From a bacterium (GTDB taxonomy: Bacteria > Zhuqueibacterota > QNDG01 > JABMRT01): a DNA stretch of 46,828 bases. Within the stretch, counting starts at the first letter, position 1, and each line of letters begins with the position of its first letter. The translations under genes were made by a program, and so were the position numbers. The notes under the pieces are model-generated. The model was not told where the DNA came from. It worked only from the letters and a program-made list of their open reading frames with translations, and searched no databases. Shown here in pieces: positions 8,248 to 16,070 of the stretch. The stretch covers positions 1 through 46,828 of the forward strand of contig DSAP01000075.1 in the NCBI GenBank assembly GCA_011046415.1. Reading direction: 5' to 3'.

Positions 8248-9204
8248 ATGCTTCAACGTATTCTGGAGTTCGAAAAACCGATCGCCGAGCTCGAAAAGAA
8301 AATCGTCGAGATGAAGGCGTATGCGATCGCGGAAAACGTCGAGTTGTCGGAGGAAATCTCGCATCTGGAGTCGCGTCTCGAGAAGCTGATCGACGACACC
8401 TATTCGAAACTCACGCGTTGGCAGCGGGTCTTGTTATCCCGTCATCCGGACCGCCCGTATGCGCTCGATTATATCCAGAGAATGTTCACGGAGTATGTGG
8501 AGCTGCACGGCGACCGGCATTTCGGAGACGATCCGGCCATGGTCGGCGGCATGGCCAGGCTGGACGGCTGTCCCGTCGTGGTGATCGGCCAGCAAAAAGG
8601 CAGGACGACCAAGGAGAATCTCTACCGCAATTTCGGGATGATGAATCCCGAGGGATACAGGCGCGCGATACGCCTGATGAAGATGGCCGCGAAATTTAAA
8701 CGGCCCGTTGTTGTTCTGGTGGATACGCCGGGCGCCTATCCGGGGCTCGGCGCGGAAGAACGGGGCCAGGGGGAGGCCATCGCACGAAACCTGTTTGATA
8801 TGGCGCTTCTGCCGGTTCCTATCGTCGTGACGATCATCGGCGAGGGGGCATCCGGCGGTGCGCTGGGGATCGGCATGGGAGACCGTGTCCTCATGATGGA
8901 GAACGCCTGGTATTCGGTGATCAGTCCGGAAGGGTGCGCCGCGATTCTCTGGCACGATTCAACGCGGGCCGGTGCGGCCGCCGAAGAACTCAGGCTGACC
9001 GCGCCCGACCTCCTGAAACAGGGGGTCATCGATGAAATCGTTCAGGAACCCAAGGGCGGGGCGCATAGAAACCATGACGGGGCCGCAGAAATCCTGAAAA
9101 GGCGCATCCTGCATCACCTCGATGAACTGAGGGTCATCGACGGCTCCGCGCTGATCGATCGGCGCATCGACAAATACGGGAAAATGGGTTTTTACAAGGA
9201 ATGA
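8248..9204 (+). CDS. accA: Acetyl-CoA carboxylase carboxyltransferase subunit alpha
   Basis: A 318-residue AccA of standard length. It is half of the carboxyltransferase that transfers the carboxyl group from biotin on BCCP to acetyl-CoA, giving malonyl-CoA for fatty-acid synthesis. Features are the N-terminal helical segment (LEFEKPIAELEKKI), the HGDRHFGDD block, GQQKGR, the crotonase-type oxyanion region (VDTPGAYPGLGAEERGQ, GEGASGGALG) and the late SPEGCAAILW. AccD is not in the window. ATG 8248 follows AGGAG at 8233-8237. Its stop codon overlaps the start of the thioesterase gene by an ATGA, so translation of the two is coupled. Confidence 0.96.
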   Translation: MLQRILEFEKPIAELEKKIVEMKAYAIAENVELSEEISHLESRLEKLIDDTYSKLTRWQRVLLSRHPDRPYALDYIQRMFTEYVELHGDRHFGDDPAMVGGMARLDGCPVVVIGQQKGRTTKENLYRNFGMMNPEGYRRAIRLMKMAAKFKRPVVVLVDTPGAYPGLGAEERGQGEAIARNLFDMALLPVPIVVTIIGEGASGGALGIGMGDRVLMMENAWYSVISPEGCAAILWHDSTRAGAAAEELRLTAPDLLKQGVIDEIVQEPKGGAHRNHDGAAEILKRRILHHLDELRVIDGSALIDRRIDKYGKMGFYKE

Positions 9205-9608
9205 GACCCGCCCCCCACCTCTACCGGCACCGCGTCCGTTACGCCGATACGGATCAGATGGGCGTGGTCTATCACGCCCGGTATCTCGAATGGTTCGAGG
9301 CGGCGCGAACCGAAATGCTGCGTGATCAGGGGCTGCCCTACAAGCGACTCGAAGAGGCGGGTGTCTCGCTTCCCGTGATCGAGGCCTATTGCCGGTACCG
9401 CTTCCCCGTCCGGTATGACGACCTAGTCGAGGTCGCCACGCAGATGGGTGAACGGTCCGGTTTGCGGTTCCGTCTGGATTATGAAGTCCGTGTCGAGAAT
9501 GATCCCGCTCTCCGTATCGAGGGCTACACCTGGCATTGCTATGTCGGCAGGCACGGCAGGCCGATCCGGCCTCCCGCCGAATTCGCGGATTTCTTCGAGC
9601 GGCTCTGA
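9201..9608 (+). CDS. YbgC/FadM-type acyl-CoA thioesterase (4HBT hot-dog fold)
   Basis: A 135-residue single hot-dog domain. The N-terminal motif RYADTDQMGVVYHARYLEWFE contains the catalytic-type Asp18 and the Tyr-His that follow it, as in YbgC and 4-hydroxybenzoyl-CoA thioesterases. The enzyme would hydrolyse acyl-CoA or acyl-ACP thioesters. YbgC of Proteobacteria sits in the Tol-Pal locus, but here the gene overlaps the stop of accA (ATGA at 9201-9204), which suggests a link to acyl-chain supply or turnover; that is an inference from position. Substrate chain length cannot be told from sequence. Confidence 0.85.
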   Translation: MRPAPHLYRHRVRYADTDQMGVVYHARYLEWFEAARTEMLRDQGLPYKRLEEAGVSLPVIEAYCRYRFPVRYDDLVEVATQMGERSGLRFRLDYEVRVENDPALRIEGYTWHCYVGRHGRPIRPPAEFADFFERL

Positions 9609-9696
9609 TCCGGAGTCGATCCGGACGGGCCGGTCAGACTCATCTGTCCAGACCTTATACTAAGGATATTGAACGGTTCACGGAAAGGAAGTCCCG

Positions 9697-9861
9697 ATGC
9701 TCAGCGACGAACTGCTCGAGATTCTGGCGTGTCCGAAATGCAAAGGCGAACTGGATTACGACCGGGAAAACGCGAAACTCATCTGTACGGCCTGCCGTCT
9801 GAAATACGAGATCCGGGAAGATATTCCGATCATGCTGATCGACGAGGCGGAGACGTATTAG
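9697..9861 (+). CDS. Trm112/UPF0434-like small zinc-ribbon protein
   Basis: A 54-residue protein with two CxxC pairs (CPKC at 12-15 and CTAC at about 35-38) spaced as in the Trm112 zinc-finger fold. It ends with the family's hydrophobic IPIMLIDEA. In Bacteria such proteins (YcaR/UPF0434) are poorly characterised; in eukaryotes and archaea Trm112 activates methyltransferases that modify tRNA, rRNA and release factors. No partner methyltransferase is adjacent. ATG 9697 follows GGAAAGGAAG at about 9682-9691. The gene sits between the thioesterase and aroC, same strand, with 88-bp gaps on both sides. Confidence 0.85.
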   Translation: MLSDELLEILACPKCKGELDYDRENAKLICTACRLKYEIREDIPIMLIDEAETY

Positions 9862-9949
9862 GGAAATACCGTTTGCCGCGGTCCGGAATGGGCGGAAATC
9901 ACGGTCCTTCCGATCCGGGCCGCTAAACGGGTGAACAGAGAGAGAAATC

Positions 9950-11041
9950 ATGTCCAACACCTTCGGATCCCATTTTCGCGTGACGACATTCGGGGAGTCG
10001 CACTCCGCCGCGGTCGGCGCGGTGGTCGACGGCTGCCCCCCGCGCATTCCCCTGACGGAAGCGGATATACAGCCCCAGCTCGACAGGCGGCGGCCCGGCC
10101 AGAGCGGGCTCGTCACGCCGCGGCGGGAATCCGACACGGTCACGATCCTGTCCGGGACGGAGAACGGGATGACCCTGGGTACACCCATCGCACTCCTCAT
10201 ACCGAACCGGGATCAACGTCCGGCCGACTATGCGGAGTTGCGACGGATTCCCCGACCTTCCCATGCGGATTTTACGTATGAGAAAAAGTACGGCATCCGC
10301 GCGACGAGCGGCGGGGGACGCGCGAGCGCCCGAGAGACGGCGGGACGCGTGGCGGCCGGTGCGGTCGCGGAGAAAATTCTCGCCGTCCGATACGACGTGG
10401 AGATCGTGGCCTGGGTCAGTTCCGTGGGCGAGATTTCATGTGATCCCGTCGATCCAGAATCGGTGAACCGGGACGCGGTGGACGCCAGCCCTGTCCGCTG
10501 TCCCGATCCAAAAAGCGCAGACAAAATAACGGGTTTGGTGGAAAAGGTGAAGGAGGAGGCCGACTCCGTCGGCGGCGTGATCACATGCGTGTGCCGAAAT
10601 GTGCCTGCCGGCTGGGGCGATCCGGTGTTTCATAAGCTCGAAGCACGGCTCGGCCAGGCCATGCTGTCCATCCCCGCGGTCCGGGGATTCGACATCGGTT
10701 CCGGATTTTCCGGCACCCTCATGAGGGGCTCACGACACAATGATCCATTCGTTTTGAAAGACGGACGGCTGGGAACGGCCACGAATCACAGCGGCGGCAT
10801 CCAGGGCGGGATTTCGAACGGCGAACCGGTCCTCTTCCGGGTGGCATTCAAGCCGGTCGCGACGATCGGCCGTCCCCAGAAGACGGCCGACATGGACGGT
10901 AATCCCGTCGTCCTGCAGGCCGGAGGACGACACGATCCCTGCGTTTTGCCGCGCGCCGTACCCGTGGTCGAGGCCATGGCCGCCCTCGTCCTGGCTGATA
11001 CCGCGCTGGGCCAGGAGATCATTTCCCGGTTTTCGGCCTGA
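9950..11041 (+). CDS. aroC: Chorismate synthase
   Basis: A 363-residue enzyme of normal bacterial length. It converts 5-enolpyruvylshikimate-3-phosphate to chorismate with reduced FMN, the last step of the shikimate pathway. Signatures are [17 protein letters not shown] near the N-terminus, the RRRPGQS phosphate-binding block, [18 protein letters not shown], the FMN-binding [15 protein letters not shown] and the C-terminal [19 protein letters not shown]. All expected blocks are present. No other aro genes are in the window. ATG 9950 lies behind a purine-rich GAGAGAGAAA. The gene converges with the minus-strand histidine kinase, and two hairpins sit between them. Confidence 0.96.
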   Translation: MSNTFGSHFRVTTFGESHSAAVGAVVDGCPPRIPLTEADIQPQLDRRRPGQSGLVTPRRESDTVTILSGTENGMTLGTPIALLIPNRDQRPADYAELRRIPRPSHADFTYEKKYGIRATSGGGRASARETAGRVAAGAVAEKILAVRYDVEIVAWVSSVGEISCDPVDPESVNRDAVDASPVRCPDPKSADKITGLVEKVKEEADSVGGVITCVCRNVPAGWGDPVFHKLEARLGQAMLSIPAVRGFDIGSGFSGTLMRGSRHNDPFVLKDGRLGTATNHSGGIQGGISNGEPVLFRVAFKPVATIGRPQKTADMDGNPVVLQAGGRHDPCVLPRAVPVVEAMAALVLADTALGQEIISRFSA

Positions 11042-11050
11042 TGCGTCATT

Positions 11051-11073
11051 TGATCAAGGCGTCGCCTTGATCA
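11051..11073. terminator. Perfect 11-bp palindrome between convergent genes
   Basis: TGATCAAGGCG and CGCCTTGATCA flank a single base. The site lies 9 bp after the aroC stop and faces the end of the kinase gene on the other strand. No T-tract follows on either strand, so it is either a non-canonical bidirectional terminator or a mobile palindromic element. Confidence 0.45.
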
Positions 11074-11119
11074 GACAGGATGACAGGAAGAAAAAACAGA
11101 AATTTCTTTGAATGCCCGT

Positions 11120-11178
11120 CCTTCCCTTTCCGGATTTCCCGCGGGATTCATTGAAGCAGGAAACCGGAAACGGGAAGG
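11120..11178. terminator. Imperfect long hairpin before the end of the kinase gene
   Basis: Two ~20-nt arms (11120-11139 and 11159-11178) pair nearly completely with single-base bulges: CCTTCCC against GGGAAGG, TTTCCGG against CCGGAAA. No T-run follows. It lies in the 153-bp gap between the convergent aroC and kinase genes and may stop transcription from either side. Confidence 0.4.
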
Positions 11179-11194
11179 AGTGGGGCGGATACAC

Positions 11195-12604
11195 TCATGA
11201 TCCGCTCAGCTTGAATGAAATGTTGAACGCGGTTCCGCCCTCACGCGTTACATTGCAGCTCCCCCTCAGTTGCTTCACGGCCAGCATATAGACCAGATGC
11301 AGCCCCAGGGATTCCGTTTTCCGGATGTCCAGATCCGGGGGCAGACCCCGGCCGTCATCCTGCACGACGATCCCGAAGTTTTTTCCCGACCTCGAAAAGG
11401 TCACGATGATTTTACCCGGCTCCTTCCGTTCATCCGTGAAGGCGTGTTTCAGGGCGTTGCTGAACAGTTCGTTGATGATCAGGCCGCAGGGGATGGCCGA
11501 ATCCACGCCGAGGCTGATCCTGTCTGCCTGAATCTCATAGGTGATCCTCCCCGGTCTGGGGCAATAGGTATGATAAAGTCCAGATAGCAGGGTGTTCAAA
11601 TAATGCGGGATGTCCACCTCCGCCAGGCTGGGAGAACCATAGAGATGTTCATGGATGAGCGCGAGGGACCGGATGCGGTCCTGGCTTTCCCGGAACATGT
11701 CCAGCGTCTTCGGGTCCCGCACATGATGGGCCTGCAGGCCGATCAGGCTCGAAATGATCTGCAGGTTGTTTTTGACCCGGTGGTGGATTTCCTTGATGAG
11801 GATTTCCTTTTCCGCCAGCTCTTTTCGTATTCTCTCTTCGGTGCGTTTTTTCTGCGTTATATCCTCGACCATGAATTGGATGCCGGTTACCGCACCTTTG
11901 GCATCATGTATCGGATCGCCATGGTAGTTGAGGACCTTTGACAGGTTGTCGGGCGTCTGATAACTGATTTCACCCGACAAAGATCGGCCGGTTTTGATGC
12001 AGGTCGACAAGAGGGATGAAATGCCGGATTTTTTAGTCAGAGAATGATTCAGAAAATTTATTTTCCCCGCGGCTTCGATCGAGGAAAGTCCCATGATGTT
12101 AACCAGTGACTTGTTGATGATCTGCGGATTTCCTTTTGCATCCAGCATCATAATGCCCAGGGGAGACTGCTGGATGAGCAGCCGGTTCCGTTCCTCGCTT
12201 TCCCTCAGGGACAGTTCGGCCTGTTTTTTCTCCGTGATGTCTTCGACCGTTCCTTCATAATACAGCGTTTCCCCCGCCTCGTCCCGGATCCGCGTCGCGC
12301 TCTCGCGGACGAAAAGGGGGCTGCCGTCTCTCCGCTTCCACGCGGCCTCGAGTCCGATCACACGGCCCTCATTTTCCATCCGGCGCATGAATTCCTCCCG
12401 CGGATAATCGGGTTCGAATCCTTCCCGGCTCAGATTCCGTTTGGCCAGCGCTTCGAATGAATCGTATCCGAGGAGTTGATACAGGGCGGGGTTGGCCATC
12501 AGGATTTTACCGTCCGGGGTCGTCCTGTAAAAGCCGATGGTGGTGTTCACGAAGAAGCTCCTGAACGGGTCTTCACTGCGGGTGTATGGAATCTCATGGG
12601 GCAT
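11195..12604 (-). CDS. Sensor histidine kinase: PAS-PAS-HisKA_2-HATPase
   Basis: A 469-residue kinase with no transmembrane segment, hence probably cytoplasmic. PAS domain 1 spans about residues 12-128 (ends EDITEKKQAE) and PAS domain 2 about 135-255 (ends EDITQKKRTEE). The dimerisation domain is of the HisKA_2 type: EIHHRVKNNLQ, with the phospho-acceptor probably His274. The HATPase domain follows, with N-box INELFSNALKHAF, G1 DDGRGLP and G2 LGLHLVYML. Such kinases occur in blue-light, redox and general stress pathways. No response regulator or HTH gene is adjacent, so it is an orphan. It is the only confident minus-strand gene here. The ATG at 12604 gives a typical N-terminus; the signal sensed is unknown. 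Confidence 0.92.
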   Translation of the reverse strand: MPHEIPYTRSEDPFRSFFVNTTIGFYRTTPDGKILMANPALYQLLGYDSFEALAKRNLSREGFEPDYPREEFMRRMENEGRVIGLEAAWKRRDGSPLFVRESATRIRDEAGETLYYEGTVEDITEKKQAELSLRESEERNRLLIQQSPLGIMMLDAKGNPQIINKSLVNIMGLSSIEAAGKINFLNHSLTKKSGISSLLSTCIKTGRSLSGEISYQTPDNLSKVLNYHGDPIHDAKGAVTGIQFMVEDITQKKRTEERIRKELAEKEILIKEIHHRVKNNLQIISSLIGLQAHHVRDPKTLDMFRESQDRIRSLALIHEHLYGSPSLAEVDIPHYLNTLLSGLYHTYCPRPGRITYEIQADRISLGVDSAIPCGLIINELFSNALKHAFTDERKEPGKIIVTFSRSGKNFGIVVQDDGRGLPPDLDIRKTESLGLHLVYMLAVKQLRGSCNVTREGGTAFNISFKLSGS

Positions 12605-12697
12605 CGATTCGCCTTCCGGGCAAGAATCTACTATTCCAATCTGCGATATGCGGGCTTCAAAGTCAAGTGATTTCCTCTTTTTTTCAAACTTGTCACA

Positions 12698-12720
12698 ATC
12701 CCGTTTGTCCGCCGGGATTT
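12698..12720. other. Inverted repeat upstream of the nitroreductase promoter
   Basis: AATCCCG (12698-12704) and CGGGATT (12714-12720) form a perfect 7-bp stem with a 9-nt loop. It lies between the divergent kinase and nitroreductase genes, 15 bp upstream of the predicted -35 box, where an operator could sit. Function is unproven. Confidence 0.35.
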
Positions 12721-12735
12721 TCCGTGAAATCCGGC

Positions 12736-12764
12736 TTGCGATCCATGCAAAGAATGCGTATCAT
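12736..12764 (+). promoter_or_regulatory. Candidate sigma70-type promoter for the nitroreductase-Nudix pair
   Basis: TTGCGA (12736-12741) and TATCAT (12759-12764) are separated by 17 bp, matching the consensus at 4 of 6 and 5 of 6 positions. The site is in the divergent intergenic region, 113 bp before the nitroreductase start. Confidence 0.4.
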
Positions 12765-12814
12765 TAAATGAATCGGTCGAACGGGATACCGAAAATGGGA
12801 ACGGGGAAGGGTTC

Positions 12815-12958
12815 ATGGTGAACGGATATGACCGGCTCTACGAAATGGATGCATCCATCTGGGAGAAAGGCGAAGAATGGAATTATTTCAGGCGATCGGT
12901 GACCGGTTCAGCTATCGTGGACGATTCTCCGGCGAGTCGGTTCCGCGCGAGGATTTAA
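12815..12958 (+). other. Possible 47-codon leader ORF or methyltransferase remnant
   Basis: An ATG at 12815 follows a strong GGGGAAGGG (about 12802-12810). The frame encodes 47 residues beginning MVNGYDRLYEMDASIWEKGE, then runs into the nitroreductase gene in another frame and stops at 12956-12958. The first ~20 residues resemble the N-terminus of small SAM-dependent methyltransferases (YDxLY...WG), and nothing methyltransferase-like follows. It could be a remnant, a leader peptide coupling translation to the nitroreductase, or chance. Confidence 0.25.
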
Positions 12959-13413
12959 AGAAGATCGTCCAGGCCGGACTGGATGCGCCGTCCGGACGGA
13001 ATCAGCAGACGACCTCGTTCGTGATCTTGGACGATCCCGGCCTTCTCGGTCAGATCCGGCGCACGGCGGCCGGCGTGGTTGCCCTCGAGACCGCTCCCGC
13101 GCTGATCTGCTGCATCGTGGACAAACATCCCGGGGCGGTCTATCACGGACATTCCTTTCAGATCGAAGACTGCGCCGCGGCGGTGGAGAACATGCTTCTT
13201 GCAATCACCGCGCTCGGCTATGCCTCGGTCTGGCTCGACGGGATGCTCCGAATCGAAACCCGTTCAGAGAAAATATCCGGGATACTCCGGCTTCCCGAAG
13301 GCAAGAAAGTGCAGGTCATGCTTCCGGTCGGCGTTCCCGCGGAAGATTATCCCCGCAAGGAAAAGAAACCGTTCGAAGAACGGGCCGGCTTCAACGGGTG
13401 GCCGCGTGGCTGA
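12877..13413 (+). CDS. Nitroreductase-family flavoprotein
   Basis: A 178-residue protein of the FMN-dependent nitroreductase fold. The N-terminus carries the conserved pattern DRFSYRGRFSGESVPREDL, followed by AGLDAPSGRNQQTTSFVIL, which provides FMN phosphate contacts. The middle has the DCAAAVENMLLAITALGYASVWL block and the C-terminus the LPVGVPAE segment. Substrates of this broad family range from nitroaromatics to quinones and cofactors, so none is assigned. ATG 12877 starts the conserved N-terminus. Its last codons overlap the start of the Nudix hydrolase by 8 bp, so the two are translationally coupled. Confidence 0.85.
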   Translation: MELFQAIGDRFSYRGRFSGESVPREDLKKIVQAGLDAPSGRNQQTTSFVILDDPGLLGQIRRTAAGVVALETAPALICCIVDKHPGAVYHGHSFQIEDCAAAVENMLLAITALGYASVWLDGMLRIETRSEKISGILRLPEGKKVQVMLPVGVPAEDYPRKEKKPFEERAGFNGWPRG

Positions 13414-14041
13414 TCCGGGCCGGGAGATTCCGGACTGGCTGGCATGGGCGCGCGAGATTCAGGCCCTGGCCCAGACCGGGCTGGCGTTCAGCCGGAACGT
13501 CCATGAAGAGGAGCGGAACCGGCGGCTCATGGCCCTGGCCGCCGAAATGACCGGCGCTTGCGGCGGTCTCGATGAGGCGTCCCTGCTCGACCGGCTGCTT
13601 GTTCAGAAGGGGTATGCCACGCCGAAGGTCGATGTCCGGGGGGCCGCGGTCCGGGACGGCCGGATCCTGCTCGTCCGCGAGGCGTCGGACGGCCGGTGGT
13701 GCCTTCCGGGCGGGTGGGCGGATGTGGGGGACTCGCCGGTCGGGGCGGTCGTCCGCGAGATACGTGAAGAGAGTGGTTTCGACGTCCGCACGACCAAGGT
13801 AGCCGGGGTGTTCGACGCCAACCGGGACGGTCGCCCCCTGGAATTGTTTCATGCGTTCAAGATCATTTTCCTTTGCGAGATCACGGGAGGAGAGGCGACA
13901 CCGAGCCATGAGACGCCGGAGGTGGCGTTTTTCCCTCCTGACGCCCCGCCGCCGCTTTCCCGAAACCGGACGCATCCCCGTCATCTTGCCGAGATCAAAC
14001 GACACCTTGCGGACGCGGCGAGGATGACGTATTTCGAGTGA
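13406..14041 (+). CDS. Nudix hydrolase with Nudix_hydro_N domain
   Basis: About 211 residues. The N-terminal ~60 residues (WLAWAREIQALAQTGLAF...EERN) match the helical domain PF12535, which precedes the catalytic domain in a subgroup of ADP-ribose/nucleoside-diphosphate hydrolases. The Nudix box runs from Gly102 to about residue 127: GGWADVGDSP...REIREESGF, with all catalytic glutamates present. The enzyme would cleave a nucleoside diphosphate linked to another moiety, with metal. The start is GTG 13406, giving an 8-bp overlap with the nitroreductase; an upstream in-frame extension lies wholly inside that gene. Co-translation suggests a shared housekeeping or redox-repair role, which is unproven. 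Confidence 0.88.
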   Translation: MADPGREIPDWLAWAREIQALAQTGLAFSRNVHEEERNRRLMALAAEMTGACGGLDEASLLDRLLVQKGYATPKVDVRGAAVRDGRILLVREASDGRWCLPGGWADVGDSPVGAVVREIREESGFDVRTTKVAGVFDANRDGRPLELFHAFKIIFLCEITGGEATPSHETPEVAFFPPDAPPPLSRNRTHPRHLAEIKRHLADAARMTYFE

Positions 14042-14098
14042 TCCGGCGGGAGAGGCGGAATCCGGCATAAAATAGAAGACATTCCGGTTTGTTAAAGG

Positions 14099-14127
14099 TT
14101 GACATTGTCAGGGAGATTTGATAAATT
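14099..14127 (+). promoter_or_regulatory. Candidate promoter for folK operon
   Basis: A perfect TTGACA -35 (14099-14104) lies 17 bp from TAAATT (14122-14127, 4 of 6 to TATAAT). It is 38 bp before the folK ATG at 14165. If used, folK translation cannot begin at the upstream TTG at 14099, which supports the 14165 start. Confidence 0.45.
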
Positions 14128-14164
14128 TTCCCGTTACCCCGATGGGAAGGCTGCGGATTTCCGG

Positions 14165-14686
14165 ATGGAGGCGGAAGCCGTCTATCTGGGACTGGGGTCG
14201 AATCTGGGCGATCGCGAACGGATTCTCGACGCCGCGATCGGCCGGATCGCGCGAATCCGGGGATGTAAACTGACCGGATGCTCGTCCCTGTATGAGGCTG
14301 CGCCCTGGGGAAAAAAAGATCAGCCCGATTTCCTGAACCGGGTCGTGGAAATCCGGACGACCCTAACGCCGCTTGCGTTGTGGGAGGCGCTCAACCGGAT
14401 CGAGATCCGGTATCGCCGTGAACGGCGCGGACGCTGGGAAGCACGGACGCTGGATATCGACATCCTGCTGTTCGGCCGGAAAATCATCCGGGGGCCGGAT
14501 TTGATCATTCCGCATCCCCGGCTTTCGGAGAGACGGTTTGTACTGATCCCGTTGAATGAAATCGTTCCGGATCTCCGTGTTCCCGGACTGAATGCCAGGG
14601 TGCAAGAGCTTCTCGGACGATGTCCCGACGACTCGGATGTCCGGCTCCGCCGGACACGGGGATGCCATGCGGAGGATCCGCGGTGA
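14165..14686 (+). CDS. folK: 2-amino-4-hydroxy-6-hydroxymethyldihydropteridine pyrophosphokinase (HPPK)
   Basis: A 173-residue HPPK. It transfers pyrophosphate from ATP to 6-hydroxymethyl-7,8-dihydropterin in folate synthesis. Motifs are YLGLGSNLGDR at the N-terminus, the central TLxPLALWEALNRIE with the arginine-rich RYRRERRGRW, TLDIDILLFG with the metal-binding aspartates, and IPHPRLSERRFVLIPLNEI. ATG 14165 begins the conserved core; the frame is open upstream to 14099 but that part overlaps a promoter-like element. The stop overlaps the GTG start of the deoxynucleoside kinase (GTGA at 14683-14686). folK beside a deoxynucleoside kinase is a familiar arrangement in Bacteroidetes/Chlorobi. 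The C-terminal ~25 residues are poorly conserved. Confidence 0.94.
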   Translation: MEAEAVYLGLGSNLGDRERILDAAIGRIARIRGCKLTGCSSLYEAAPWGKKDQPDFLNRVVEIRTTLTPLALWEALNRIEIRYRRERRGRWEARTLDIDILLFGRKIIRGPDLIIPHPRLSERRFVLIPLNEIVPDLRVPGLNARVQELLGRCPDDSDVRLRRTRGCHAEDPR

Positions 14687-15321
14687 ATGACTTGTACTAT
14701 ATCGCCATCGAGGGTGTCATCGGCGCAGGAAAGACGAGTCTCGCCAAATTGATGGCCAAACGACTCGAAGCCCGGCTTGTGCTCGAGGAGGCCGAAGTGA
14801 ATCCCTACCTCGAGGATTTTTACCGGGAACCCCAGCGCTACGCGTTCCAGGTGCAGTTGTTTTTTTTGATGAGCCGTTACCGGCAATTGCTGAATCTGCC
14901 CCAGAAGGACCTGTTCCATCCCTATCTCATCGCCGATTACCTGTTCGCCAAAGACAAGATCTTCGCCTATCTGAATCTCGAAGAACGGGATCTGGTGTTG
15001 TATGAGCGTGTCGTCCATTTGCTCGAGACCGAACTGGTGAGGCCGGACCTGGTCATCTATCTCCAGTCCAACACCGAACGGCTGATCGAAAACATCCGTA
15101 AACGGAACCGGAAGTATGAGAAGCAGATTTCCCCGGATTACATCCGGCGTCTCAACGAGGCGTACAACACCTTTTTCTTCCGGTACCAGGAGGCACCGCT
15201 TCTGGTCATCAACACCACGGAGATCGATTTCGTGAACGACCAGGCCGATTTCGACGACCTCATCAATCAGATCATGCATCCGCCCTCGGGCGTGAAGTAT
15301 TATATTCCCAAGAAAGGATGA
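14683..15321 (+). CDS. Deoxynucleoside kinase (dAK/dGK family)
   Basis: A 212-residue P-loop kinase. The Walker A motif is GVIGAGKTS (11-19). The DYLFAKDKIFAYLNL block is characteristic of the deoxyadenosine/deoxyguanosine kinase family, and an arginine-rich lid (RKRNRKYEKQI) follows. It phosphorylates deoxynucleosides for salvage. GTG 14683 is preferred because it overlaps the folK stop and has GGAGG at 14671-14675. Whether it prefers purine or pyrimidine deoxynucleosides is not determinable here. The next small gene begins 3 bp after the stop. Confidence 0.9.
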   Translation: MNDLYYIAIEGVIGAGKTSLAKLMAKRLEARLVLEEAEVNPYLEDFYREPQRYAFQVQLFFLMSRYRQLLNLPQKDLFHPYLIADYLFAKDKIFAYLNLEERDLVLYERVVHLLETELVRPDLVIYLQSNTERLIENIRKRNRKYEKQISPDYIRRLNEAYNTFFFRYQEAPLLVINTTEIDFVNDQADFDDLINQIMHPPSGVKYYIPKKG

Positions 15322-15324
15322 ATT

Positions 15325-15507
15325 ATGCTGTTTCGACTGCTCCTTTTGGGGGCACTTGGGTACTTCGGATACCAGTTTCTCAAGGGGGTGTTTACCGGAT
15401 CGCGGAGCAAGCCGGAGGTCCGGGGCCAGCCCGGCAACCCGCCTCTCGATCTTCGGGATGCCGATGTGGAAGACGCGCGTTTTGAGGAACTCGATGAGAA
15501 AGAATGA
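15325..15507 (+). CDS. Small single-pass membrane protein, unknown function
   Basis: A 60-residue protein with one N-terminal membrane helix ([19 protein letters not shown]) and a charged, acidic cytoplasmic-type tail ([14 protein letters not shown]). Many FCB genomes carry similar short proteins between the deoxynucleoside kinase and ridA (DUF4834-like), but this link is from memory and weak. It lies 3 bp after the kinase gene, so it is in the same transcript. Function is not known. Confidence 0.6.
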   Translation: MLFRLLLLGALGYFGYQFLKGVFTGSRSKPEVRGQPGNPPLDLRDADVEDARFEELDEKE

Positions 15508-15671
15508 CCGGTGCCGATGAAGACCGGCTTCCGGATAATCGAAACGGCGGACTTTGCACGACGCGTTTTTTCTTCCATCGACCGTCCGTTTCCCTTTGTT
15601 CACCGGTTACCGTGCCGGTGTCCGGTTTCCGTCAGGTCGTTTTACCGGTTCAGGAAGGGCAGGAAAAGAGG

Positions 15672-16058
15672 ATGAGAAAAGAGATCGTTCAAACGGACAA
15701 CGCCCCGGCCGCAATCGGGCCGTACAGCCAGGCGGTGTCTGTCCCCGCAGGACGCATGATCTTCACGGCGGGCCAAATCCCCATCGATCCGAAAACGGCA
15801 CTCAGCGTGGGCGGTGATATCGAATCGCAGACGCGGCAGGCGCTGAAAAACTTATCCGCCGTACTCGAAGCGGCGGGTGCGACTTTGGAGGATGTGGTGA
15901 AAACGACGGTATTCTTGAAAAATATGAGTGACTTTGCGAAGATGAACGCCGTCTATTCGGAATTCTTTCAAATGAAGTATCCGGCGCGTTCGGCGGTCGA
16001 GGTGGCGCGGCTTCCGAAGGATGTGCTCATCGAAATTGAATGTGTGGCGGTGATTTGA
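15672..16058 (+). CDS. ridA: RidA-family 2-iminobutanoate/2-iminopropanoate deaminase
   Basis: A 128-residue RidA protein of normal length. RidA hydrolyses reactive enamines/imines released by PLP enzymes such as threonine dehydratase, protecting other PLP enzymes. Signatures are GPYSQAV near residues 18-24, [10 protein letters not shown], and the active-site arginine in [25 protein letters not shown] 15672 follows a GAGG-type site at about 15666-15672 and begins the conserved N-terminus ([18 protein letters not shown]). The longer in-frame opening to 15504 has no conserved features and overlaps the upstream membrane-protein stop. All catalytic residues expected in the RidA subfamily are present. 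Confidence 0.93.
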   Translation: MRKEIVQTDNAPAAIGPYSQAVSVPAGRMIFTAGQIPIDPKTALSVGGDIESQTRQALKNLSAVLEAAGATLEDVVKTTVFLKNMSDFAKMNAVYSEFFQMKYPARSAVEVARLPKDVLIEIECVAVI

Positions 16059-16070
16059 CCGGGGTAAGCG

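Noticed and set aside
12411-12420. GGTTCGAATC looks like a tRNA T-arm sequence
   Set aside because: It lies in the coding strand of the histidine kinase (antisense of GFEPDYP), with no acceptor stem or anticodon arm around it.
14320-15603. Minus-strand frame of 427 residues
   Set aside because: Antisense to folK and the deoxynucleoside kinase; no coherent domain and no ribosome-binding site.
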